From: Armatimonadota bacterium
GTDB lineage: Bacteria; Armatimonadota; UBA10988
Assembly: GCA_016235455.1 (NCBI GenBank)
Contig: JACRKZ010000128.1
Span: forward strand, 1-36,778
Length of the DNA: 36,778 bases
Direction: 5' to 3'
Shown: positions 16,143 to 23,900 of the stretch, piece after piece
How the letters are laid out: each line of letters opens with the position of its first letter
Position numbering within the stretch: the first letter of the stretch is position 1
Translations under genes and position numbers: made by a program
Notes under the pieces: model-generated
What the model was told of the DNA's origin: nothing
Databases searched by the model: none
Seen by the model: only the letters and a program-made list of their open reading frames with translations

Positions 16143-17120
16143 TCAGGCGCGGAAGTCGGCCAGCGCGGTGAGCAGACCCACCATGGTCAGCAGATCGTGG
16201 CCGTTGTGCGTGACGATGGGCGCCAGCAAGCCCGCGTCGCGCGTGTCCACCCAGCGCTGATAGGTGCTCGGGATCTGTGCGCCGGGCACATCGCCCGGTG
16301 GCCGCGGCCGGCGGCACAGTTCGCGCTCGAGCGTCTGTAGCCGGCAGTCGCCAAAGCGCTGGCCGACGATGCGCCGCGCATGGTCGAGCAGGTCGCAGTG
16401 CGCCGGCTTGGGGAAGGGCGGCGTGCGATGGAAAGCGCGCCGCTGCTCCAGATAGGGCAGGTCGAACGTGCTGCCGTTGAACGTGACCACCCAGCTCGCG
16501 CCGACCAGCAGTTCCGCGGCCAGCGCGAGCACCGCGGGCTCCTCGTTCTGCTGCCGGGCCAGCAGGTAGTCCACCTCGACGTCGCTCTCACCCAGGCGCG
16601 CCAAGCCCACGAGGAACAACGGCAGCCCGCGCAGCCCGCAGGTCTCGATATCGAGGAAGACCACCTCGCCCGGCGGCGCGGCCAGCACCTCGTGCAGCTT
16701 GCGGCGGCCGCGCGGCGCGCCGAGCCAGGCCTGGTGCAGCGCCGGGCTGTCGGCGGCCACCTCGCTGCCTGGCTGGCGGATGCGCCAGCAGGTGCCCTGG
16801 CTTGTGACCACCTGCTCACCCGGCAGCAGTTCCTCTAGCGTGCCCGAGCGCAGCGGTCTGGTCTCGGCGCGGCGTTCCAGCGGCGGCAGGATGGACTCGC
16901 CCGGCGACGGCTGGCTGGTGGCGGGCAGGAACGACTCACCCAGGGCGTCGACCGGCACCGGCGCGCCGCTCGTGCCGACGCCCGCACCGGGCAAGAAGGA
17001 GTCGCCGGCGGCGGGCGGTTCAGGCTTGGGTTGCGCGGCCTGCTCGGGCAGGAAGGAAGCGCCGCTGGAGCCTTTGAGCCGGCGGCGGAGTCGCTTGTGC
17101 AGGTCGCCCAGGTCGCGCAT
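16143..17120 (-). CDS. YprB-like DEDD exonuclease (RNase H-like) with four N-terminal SFLP motifs
   Basis: A 325-residue protein. Residues about 150-315 form an RNase_H_2/YprB-type 3'-5' exonuclease fold: FLDIETCGL (Asp157, Glu159), TFNGSTFDLPYL (Asp220) and THNGHDLLTMV (His305, Asp309) give a complete acidic set, so nuclease activity is likely. Residues 1-100 are unlike other YprB proteins I recall: a basic start, then four copies of G-x-S-[FI]-L-P at 20-25, 39-44, 61-66 and 74-79, separated by Pro/Ala-rich linkers. These look like short linear docking motifs. The start lies six bases after the URO-D gene's stop, so the pair is co-transcribed. Family knowledge does not give the natural substrate. 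Nucleic-acid repair or RNA turnover in the cytoplasm is the likely area. Confidence 0.85.
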   Translation of the reverse strand: MRDLGDLHKRLRRRLKGSSGASFLPEQAAQPKPEPPAAGDSFLPGAGVGTSGAPVPVDALGESFLPATSQPSPGESILPPLERRAETRPLRSGTLEELLPGEQVVTSQGTCWRIRQPGSEVAADSPALHQAWLGAPRGRRKLHEVLAAPPGEVVFLDIETCGLRGLPLFLVGLARLGESDVEVDYLLARQQNEEPAVLALAAELLVGASWVVTFNGSTFDLPYLEQRRAFHRTPPFPKPAHCDLLDHARRIVGQRFGDCRLQTLERELCRRPRPPGDVPGAQIPSTYQRWVDTRDAGLLAPIVTHNGHDLLTMVGLLTALADFRA

Positions 17121-17126
17121 GGCGGG

Positions 17127-18167
17127 CTACCGTGCCCAGCGTTCGCGCAGGTAGTCCATGTAGAACCGCGCGTTGTCCAGCGGGACGTTGCTGGGGATGT
17201 GATTGCCCACGGCGAACATGAAGCCGGGGCAGTCGAAGGCCAGTTCGAGTGTGGCGTCGATCTCGGCCTTGATCTGCTCACGCCCACCAAACGTCAGCGT
17301 GCGACAGTCGAGCTTGCTGCCGACGATGGCCGTGGTCTGGCCGTGGCGCTGGCAGACATAGTCGAGATCGGTGGTCGGCTCGAAGATGAGCCCGTTGGCG
17401 CCGGCCGCGACGATGTCGTCGACGAACTCGGTGAACGTGCCATCGGAGCAGAACAGCACAATCTTGCCCGCCTCGCGCAACGGCTCCCAGAGCCTGGCAT
17501 AGCGCGGGAAGATGACCTCGCGGTAGAAGCTGGGGTGCATGAACGCGCCTTGCGTCCAGACCATGTCGTCGTGCTGGATGATGACCTCGGCCGAGGTCTT
17601 GGCCCAGGCGCGCATGTGGTAGAGCGTGCGCTCAAAGAAGCCGTCGAGCACTTTGGTGAAGCGCTTGGGGTCGGCCGCGGCGACCAGCAGCATCTCCCAG
17701 CCAAAGGCCTGGATGGCGCCGGAGACGATGGTCTTGTAGTAGCCGCCAGTGACGATCTGGTTGGGGTTGGCGCCCTGGCTGGTCTGGTACCAGTTCTCAT
17801 AGAGCGCGACGAGGTCGTCGAACTCGGGCAGGCCATACTCGCTGACGGCGTCGAAGGTCCAGACATCCTCGGGATCGACAAACGGGCAGTGCACGCTGTC
17901 GCGCTTGTCGATGCCATGCTCGAGGAACTCGGCATGGCCCATGTCGGTGTTGCGGCCGGCGGCGGACCAGTCGATGGGTCCGTCGTGCACGCACCAGTTG
18001 AGGTCGACATCCCAGGCGTCGGCAAAGGCACGCATGGCCCCGCCGTCGCTAAGCGGATCGCGCCCGGTGACCGCGCGGACCAAGTCGTAGTTGCTGACAT
18101 AGTCAGTGTGCGCCAGGCGCGACGTGGGCTGCAGGCGCAGCGTGCTCATGCCGATGTCGTAGCTCAT
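17127..18167 (-). CDS. Uroporphyrinogen decarboxylase (URO-D) family protein
   Basis: A 346-residue cytoplasmic TIM-barrel protein. I chose the ATG at 18167 because the complementary strand has GAGGAAG just upstream; a start at 18236 would read through part of the inverted repeat. Landmarks of the URO-D/MtaA/CmuA superfamily are YYKTIVSGAIQAFGWEMLL, VIIQHDDMVWTQGAFMHPSFYREVIFPRY, IVLFCSDG, GANGLIFEP and VGNHIPSNVP. True HemE carries an N-terminal Arg-rich porphyrin motif that I do not find, so a haem-synthesis role is unlikely. Relatives include corrinoid or thiol methyltransferases with a Cys/His zinc site; Cys residues occur in FCSD and KLDCRTL. The substrate is unknown. Many environmental genomes carry numerous copies of this family near sugar- and sulfate-ester-degrading genes. 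Confidence 0.85.
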   Translation of the reverse strand: MSYDIGMSTLRLQPTSRLAHTDYVSNYDLVRAVTGRDPLSDGGAMRAFADAWDVDLNWCVHDGPIDWSAAGRNTDMGHAEFLEHGIDKRDSVHCPFVDPEDVWTFDAVSEYGLPEFDDLVALYENWYQTSQGANPNQIVTGGYYKTIVSGAIQAFGWEMLLVAAADPKRFTKVLDGFFERTLYHMRAWAKTSAEVIIQHDDMVWTQGAFMHPSFYREVIFPRYARLWEPLREAGKIVLFCSDGTFTEFVDDIVAAGANGLIFEPTTDLDYVCQRHGQTTAIVGSKLDCRTLTFGGREQIKAEIDATLELAFDCPGFMFAVGNHIPSNVPLDNARFYMDYLRERWAR

Positions 18168-18236
18168 GGGTCTTCCTCGTCGCGGTGCTTCGGCTCCGGG
18201 AGGCGGGCTCCTGCTGAGGCATGGGAACAACCGCAC

Positions 18237-18330
18237 CGTAGGGGCGACCCTCCGTGGTCGCCCAGCACGAAGGTCCGTTCGCGTTACGCGTTGACCAACC
18301 CACCGGCGACCACAGAGGGTCGCCCCTACG
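18237..18330. repeat. 94-bp near-perfect inverted repeat (MITE/REP-like)
   Basis: Two 26-base arms, 18237-18262 and 18305-18330, are complementary at 25 of 26 positions and flank a 42-base centre. Each arm opens with CGTAGGGGCGACCCT. Arms of this kind recur as dispersed palindromes in many environmental genomes, from memory. It lies between the ftsY stop and the URO-D start and contains no gene. It may be a non-autonomous element or an intergenic hairpin. I see no clear target-site duplication. Confidence 0.9.
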
Positions 18331-18344
18331 CGAGATGCCGCACC

Positions 18345-19424
18345 CTACTCCTCAAACAGCGCCGCCGCGAACGCCCGTGGCTGGAAGTCGATCAGGTCGC
18401 GGGCGCGCTCGCCGATGCCCAGGAACTTGATCGGCAGGCCCAGTTCGTCGGCCACGGTGATGACCACGCCGCCGCGCGCCGTGCCGTCGGTCTTGGCCAC
18501 CACCAGGCCGGTTACCGGTACGCTCTGGCAGAACAGCTTGGCCTGGCGCACCGCATTTTGGCCGGTGGTCGCGTCGATGACCAGCAGCACCTCGTCGGCC
18601 GGCCGGCCCAGGGCGCGCTCGACCACGCGGTTGATCTTCTTGAGTTCCTCCATCAGGTTGGCCTTAGTGTGCAGTCGGCCAGCCGTGTCCGCGATGACGT
18701 AGTCGGCGCCGCGGGCCATGGCCGCGTTGACCGCGTCGAACACCACCGCCGCCGGGTCGCCACCCGCCTGCTGCCGCACCAGGTCGAGCCCGATGCGCTC
18801 GGACCAGATCTCGAGTTGCTCGATAGCCGCCGCGCGGAACGTGTCGCCCGCCGCCAGCAGCACTTTGCGGCCCTCGCGGTCGAGCCGATGGGCCAGCTTG
18901 GCGCAGAAGGTGGTCTTGCCCGTGCCGTTCACGCCCACGACCACGACCACGGTCGGCCGGTCGTCGCCGCGGTCGGCCAGCGGCGCCGTATGCTGCTCCA
19001 GGATCTCGGTGATGGCGTCGCGCAGGAAGCCCTGCACCACATCCGGGTCACTGGTGCGCTCGGCCTTGGCCCGCGCGCGCACCTCCGCCACCAGCTTCTC
19101 CGCCGTCTCCGCGCCGATATCCGACTGGATCAACTCGGCTTCGAGGTCGTCGAAGAAGTCATCGTCCAGCGGCACGTTCGACGCCGGTCGCGACTGCACC
19201 ACCGGCTGCGGTGTGACCACCGGCTGCGGTGTGACCACCGGCTGCGGTGTGACCACCGGAGGCGCCGCCGGGACGGGCGGTGCCGACCGCGGCTCGGGTT
19301 CGGCAACGGGTTCCGGCGCGACGACGGGCTCGGCCGCCTCGACGACGGGGTCAGTCGCGGCGGTCGATGCGGCGTCATCGCGGCCGAAGATGTCGCGGGC
19401 GCGCTTGAAGAAGTTGCGAAGCAT
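18345..19424 (-). CDS. ftsY: Signal recognition particle receptor FtsY
   Basis: A 359-residue SRP-GTPase that docks ribosome-SRP complexes at the membrane translocon. The N-terminus has an acidic, Pro/Val-rich A domain (about 18-85) containing three VVTPQP repeats. The helical N domain (about 85-150) and GTPase G domain follow: P loop GVNGTGKTT (164-172), AGDTFRAAAIEQL, DTAGR, VIDATTGQN, TKTDGTARGG and the closing FLGIGERARDLIDF. These identify FtsY rather than Ffh, since no M domain follows. The P loop has Thr where Val or Ile is more common, a mild change. The start lies three bases after the FKBP stop, so the gene is translated from the FKBP message. No strong ribosome site is visible, consistent with coupling. 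Confidence 0.97.
   Translation of the reverse strand: MLRNFFKRARDIFGRDDAASTAATDPVVEAAEPVVAPEPVAEPEPRSAPPVPAAPPVVTPQPVVTPQPVVTPQPVVQSRPASNVPLDDDFFDDLEAELIQSDIGAETAEKLVAEVRARAKAERTSDPDVVQGFLRDAITEILEQHTAPLADRGDDRPTVVVVVGVNGTGKTTFCAKLAHRLDREGRKVLLAAGDTFRAAAIEQLEIWSERIGLDLVRQQAGGDPAAVVFDAVNAAMARGADYVIADTAGRLHTKANLMEELKKINRVVERALGRPADEVLLVIDATTGQNAVRQAKLFCQSVPVTGLVVAKTDGTARGGVVITVADELGLPIKFLGIGERARDLIDFQPRAFAAALFEE
19198..19259 (-). repeat. 18-bp tandem repeat within ftsY
   Basis: Three perfect copies of the 18-base unit ACCACCGGCTGCGGTGTG (19198-19215, 19216-19233, 19234-19251) are followed by an eight-base partial copy. On the coding strand they give VVTPQP repeats in the acidic A domain of FtsY. 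Confidence 0.92.
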
Positions 19425-19427
19425 GGG

Positions 19428-19919
19428 TTACTTGAGGTCCTTGAGTTCGACGTCGAACAGCAGCGTGGCGTCCGGCGGGATCGTCGGCGGCTGGCCCTTG
19501 GCGCCATAGCCCAACGGCGCTGGGATCTTGAGGCTGCGCTTGCCGCCGATCTTCATGCCGGCCACGCCTTCGTCCCAGCCCTTGATGACCTGGCCCGAGC
19601 CGATCTTGAACTCGAACGGCGGCTTGCCGCGCGAGGTGTCGAACTGCGTGCCGTTGAGCAGCGTGCCGGTGTATTCGACCACGGCGGTCATGCCGTCCTT
19701 GGCCTCTTTGCCCGTGCCGACCACCTGGTCGGTATAGCGCAGGCCGGAAGCCGTCTGCACTTCCTTGCCGTCGCCGGCCGGTTTGGGCTGGCCGGGCTCG
19801 GGCTGGGCGCCGACCGCGGCAGGCTGGGCGGCGGGCTGCTCGGCCGTCTTGCAGCCGGGCAGGCAACTGATGCCAAGCGCGGCGGTGGTGGTCAATGTCA
19901 GCGATAGTCTGCGTGTCAT
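19428..19919 (-). CDS. FKBP-type peptidyl-prolyl isomerase, exported (probable lipoprotein)
   Basis: A 163-residue protein. ATG 19919 is preceded on the complementary strand by GGGAG. Residues 1-23 form an export signal with candidate lipobox Cys at CLPGC (Cys19 or Cys23). A Pro/Gln/Ala-rich linker (about 25-55) leads to a single FKBP domain (about 60-163): SGLRYTDQVVGTG, VEYTGTLLNGTQFDTS, IGSGQVIKGWDEGVAGMKIGGKR, GYGAKG, IPPDATLLFDVEL. The conserved FKBP pocket residues (Tyr-x-Gly, Phe-Asp, Val-Ile-x-x-Trp) are present, so it should speed cis-trans proline isomerisation of envelope proteins. It is the first gene of a two-gene operon with ftsY and is divergent from the PfkB kinase gene 63 bases away. 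Confidence 0.95.
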   Translation of the reverse strand: MTRRLSLTLTTTAALGISCLPGCKTAEQPAAQPAAVGAQPEPGQPKPAGDGKEVQTASGLRYTDQVVGTGKEAKDGMTAVVEYTGTLLNGTQFDTSRGKPPFEFKIGSGQVIKGWDEGVAGMKIGGKRSLKIPAPLGYGAKGQPPTIPPDATLLFDVELKDLK

Positions 19920-19982
19920 GGTCGCTCCCACGTGGCTTGGTCGAGATGATATCATAGGTTGCTCGGTGGGTTGCCCGCCGTC

Positions 19983-20960
19983 GTGAGCACGGCCAACGTG
20001 GATGCCCTCTGCCTCGGTGAACTGCTGATCGATCTGGTATCGCCCGACGCCGATGTAGGGTTGGCCGAGGCGCGTTCGTTCGTCAAGGCGCCCGGCGGCG
20101 CGCCGGCCAACGTGGCTGTGGGCTTGGCCCGCTGGGGCCTGAGCGCCGGGTTCGTGGGCTGTGTCGGCGACGACGCCTTCGGCCGGCACCTGCGCGACAC
20201 GCTCGTCGGCGAGGGCGTCGACACGCAGGGCCTGCGGCTGCACCCCGAGGCGCGCACGACGCTCGCCTTCGTGGCCACGCGCAGCGACGGCCGCAAAGAT
20301 ATTCTGTTCTACCGCAACCCCGGCGCCGACGCCATGCTCGCCCCAGCCGACCTCGACCCGGCGCAACTCGCCTCGACCCGGCTGTTCCATTTCTGCAGCG
20401 TCAGCCTCAGCCGCAGCCCGGTGCGCGAGGCCACACTGACCGCGGCGCGGCTGGCCAAGGCCGCCGGCGCGACCATCTCCTTCGATCCCAATTGGCGCGC
20501 GCCGTTGTGGGACGATCCCGCCGAAGGTCGAGCCCAGATCGCCGCCGGCGTGGCGCTGGCCGATGTGCTCAAGGTGGCTGACGAGGAACTCGAACTCGTG
20601 GCCGGCACCGACGACCCCGAAGCGGCGGTGGAGCGGCTGCTGGCGGCCGGTCCGCGCCTGGTGGTCATCACTTTCGGCGCCGACGGCGCGCTGGCCGCCA
20701 CGGCCGCGCAGCGCACGCGCCTGCCCGGCTTCGCCGTGCACGCCGTCGACACGCTCGGCGCCGGCGATGCCTTCGTGGCCGGTCTGCTCAGCTACCTGCT
20801 CGAGCAGCCGCGCATTAACCTGGATCTCGATGAGCTGGCGCTGGCCGCGATGCTCCGTCGCGCCAACGCCGCCGGCGCCCTGGCCACCACCGTTGTAGGT
20901 GTCATTCCTGCCCTGCCCACGCCGCAACGCGTGCAGTCGTTCCTGGAGGTAGACCGGTGA
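19983..20960 (+). CDS. PfkB-family carbohydrate kinase (fructokinase-like)
   Basis: A 325-residue cytoplasmic sugar kinase of the ribokinase/PfkB family. It has the N-terminal signature GGAPANVAVGLARWG with GCVGDDAFGRHLRDTL, SFDPNWRAPLW, and the C-terminal catalytic signature DTLGAGDAFVAGLLSYL, whose Asp is the general base. The pattern is closest to fructokinases, but the specific sugar is inference. I chose GTG 19983, which starts just before the first beta strand (DALCLGELLIDLV); TTG 19959 is an alternative, and the ribosome site (GGTGGG, 19965-19970) is only moderate. The stop overlaps the GTG of the S55-peptidase gene by four bases, giving a coupled pair with no obvious metabolic link. 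Confidence 0.93.
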   Translation: MSTANVDALCLGELLIDLVSPDADVGLAEARSFVKAPGGAPANVAVGLARWGLSAGFVGCVGDDAFGRHLRDTLVGEGVDTQGLRLHPEARTTLAFVATRSDGRKDILFYRNPGADAMLAPADLDPAQLASTRLFHFCSVSLSRSPVREATLTAARLAKAAGATISFDPNWRAPLWDDPAEGRAQIAAGVALADVLKVADEELELVAGTDDPEAAVERLLAAGPRLVVITFGADGALAATAAQRTRLPGFAVHAVDTLGAGDAFVAGLLSYLLEQPRINLDLDELALAAMLRRANAAGALATTVVGVIPALPTPQRVQSFLEVDR

Positions 20961-23900
20961 AGTTGACGCGAATCCTGCTGGCCCTGCTCGTGGTGGTTCG
21001 CGTCCAAGCGGCTCCACCGGCCACGATGGACGCCAAGGAGATCCAGCCCGGCATGACGGGCTACGGCCTGACGGTCTTCCACGGTACGACCATCGAGAAG
21101 TTCAACGTCGAGGTCATTGGTGTGCTGCCGTTCGCCGATCTCGATGATGACTGGATCATGATGCGCATCACCAGCGGCCCGGTGGCCGAGCGCGGCAGCG
21201 GCGTGGTGGGCGGCATGAGCGGCAGCCCGGTGTTCATCGGCGAGCGCCTGGTGGGCGCGGTGGCCTTCGGCTATCCCATGCCGCGCGAGAGCGTTTGTTT
21301 CGTGCAGCCCATCGGCCAGATGATGCGCGCGCTGAAGTTCGCCGAGGCGCCCGAGCAACTGGCCGAGGGCGAGGTGCGTCCGCTGGAACGGCCGATGACC
21401 GTCATGGGCCGCACCGTGGACCGTGTGCGAGTGGGCAGCGGCACGGCGGCTCAGGGCGAACTGGTGGCGGAGCCCATGGCTACGCCCTTGGCGGTGAGCG
21501 GGCTGGGCGAGGCCGGGCTGGAGCGGCTCGGTCGCGCCATGGCGCCCTATCGTCTGGCGCTGCAGGCCGCGCCGGCGGGCCGCGCCTCGGGCACGGTGGA
21601 CATGCAGCCCGGCGCGGCGGTGGGCGTGCTGCTGGTCGACGGCGATGTCCGCGCCGCGGGCACCGGCACGCTGACCTGGCGCGACGGCGACCGCATGTTG
21701 GCCTTCGGGCATCCCATGCTCCAGCGTGGGCGGGTGAAGATGCCGTTGTGCGGCGCGAGCATCATCGATTTCTTCAACGGCATTCAGCGCTCGGACAAGA
21801 TCAGCGTGGCGCTCGACCCCTGCGGCACGCTGGAAGCCGACACGCGCTGGGCCATCGCCGGTCGGCTGGGCGCCGCGCCGAGCATGGTGCCGGTACACCT
21901 GAGCATCAGCGATCCGCAGGCGGGCTTCCAGCGGCAGTGGCGCTTTAGTGTGATCGACGACCGCACGCTGGGGCCGGCGTTGGCCTTCAACCTGCTGGGC
22001 TCGCTGGTCGACGGCACCTGTGGCGAGTGGACCAAGGTGGGCTATGAGGCGCACAGCGTCGTGAAGTTCGCCGGCCGCGAGCCGCTGGACCGTCGCCGCA
22101 ACGGGTTCGTCGCCTCCGGCGGGTCCATGGCCACGCTGGCCGAGGTCATGTCGGCCGTACAGATAGCCGTCACGGCGCCGTACGACGACTTGCGGCTGGA
22201 GGGCTTGGACCTGACCATCGACGTCACCCACGGTGACCGCACGGCGACCATGGTGCGCGCGCGGTTCGATACGCAGCAGGTCAAGCCGGGCGAGTCCATG
22301 AAGCTCGACCTGGACCTGCGCCGGCGCGCCGACGGTAGCATTCGGCCCGTGTCGATGACCGTGCCCATCCCGGCCAACACGCCGCCCGGCCGCTACCGCA
22401 TGGCCGTGTCGGGTGGCGCGCAGGCGCCCGCGCTGGACCAGCAGTTGGGCACGCTGCCACTGCCGGCCACCAGCACCGACCAGCTCTTCCGGCGCATCGC
22501 CGAGCGGCCGGCCGACGACCTGAGCCTGGTGGCCAAGCTGGCTGCCGGCAGCTTCGATGTGGGCATTCGCGGCCGACGGCTGCCGGGCCCACCGGCCCAC
22601 CTGGAGCAGCTCCTGACGCGCGGCCTGACCACCGACCTCACCCGCGCGCGCGCCGCGCTGACCACCCGGTTGCCGCTCGATCTGCTGGTGACCAATGCGC
22701 TGACCGCCGAAATCACGGTGCTCGACCCGCTGACCGGTGAAGCACCGCGGCCGGTGACCAGCGATGGCCCGTCGCCGGACGGCGGCGGCGGTGACGCATC
22801 GCCGTCGCGCGGTCCGGCCGGCACGCCGGTGTCCACGTTCGTCACCGAACTGGCCCAGCCGTCTCCCGACGACCCGCTCGCGCCGTGGCTGGCATCGCCC
22901 TGCTGGCTGCGTGCGCTGTGGGGGCAGCCGGTGAGCTACGACCTGGCCACGGGGCCGTTGCCCAAGGCCGTGCCGACCGCCGATCCCGCCACTCCCGATG
23001 CCAAATCGACCGCCGGCCATGGCGACACCAAGCCGGACACGACCAAGCCGCCCGAGCCTACGCCGGCCCCTGCGCCCGCCGCGGCTCGCGCGCCGAAGGC
23101 CTGGCTGTTGTCCAGCGCTCGCGACTTCGCACCGGGTGACACCGACGGCGTCGCGCTGGATCCCCAGGGCACGCTGCAACTGGCCGCCGGCCACGCCGAG
23201 GTGGCACGCTGGGCCGAGCCGCATCTGTTCGCCGCCGACACCGACCGCGCCGGCGTCACCTGGCTGGGTGGCGGCACCACCGGCGAGCTGCTCAAGCTGA
23301 CCGGCGACAAGTTGGAGGTGGCCTGGCACGGCGACGATCCGCTGGTCACCGCCGTCTGCGCCACGACCAACGGCGTGCTCTTCGCCACGGCGCCCAGCGG
23401 CATCATCCGCCGGGTCGACGCGCAGGGCAAAGTCACCGACGTGGTCGACCTCGACGCGGCCTATGTGTGGCAACTGCGCGCCGCGCGCGACGGCAGCGTG
23501 CTGGCAGTCACCGGCCGGCCCAGCCGGCTGCTGCGACTGCGCGGCGACACGGTCACCGAACTGGCCAGCTTCGAGCTCGAACATGCGCTCTGCCTGGCCG
23601 AGGCGCCCAACGGCGTCCTCTACGCAGCAGGCGGCATGCCGGGCCGGGTGCTGCGCGTCGACGGCGCGTCGACCAGCGTCGTGGCCACGGCCACCGACGC
23701 CGTGACCGCTCTGGCGGTCGGTTCCGACAACACCGTCTACTTCGGCCACGGCGGGACGCTCAGCGCCCTCGGCGCCAATGGCGACCGACGGCAGTTGAGC
23801 AGTTTCGCCGGCTGGCGCGTGCTGGCCATTCTGCCCACGGCGCGCGGGCTGCTGGTGTCGACCGGCCTGCGCAATGATGGGCGCTCAGCGCTGTTCAGCG

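Noticed and set aside
18168..18236. Upstream extension of the URO-D gene to an ATG at 18236
   Set aside because: The added residues are Arg/Pro-rich, and the ATG at 18167 has its own ribosome site and a normal family start.
17031..19907. A 958-codon plus-strand open frame over the URO-D, ftsY and FKBP genes
   Set aside because: It spans the inverted repeat and three genes with clear motifs on the other strand; the product has no recognisable domain.
20792..23749. A 985-codon minus-strand open frame over the S55-peptidase gene
   Set aside because: Antisense shadow rich in His, Arg, Gln and Gly; the plus strand has signal peptide, GMSGSP motif and propeller repeats.
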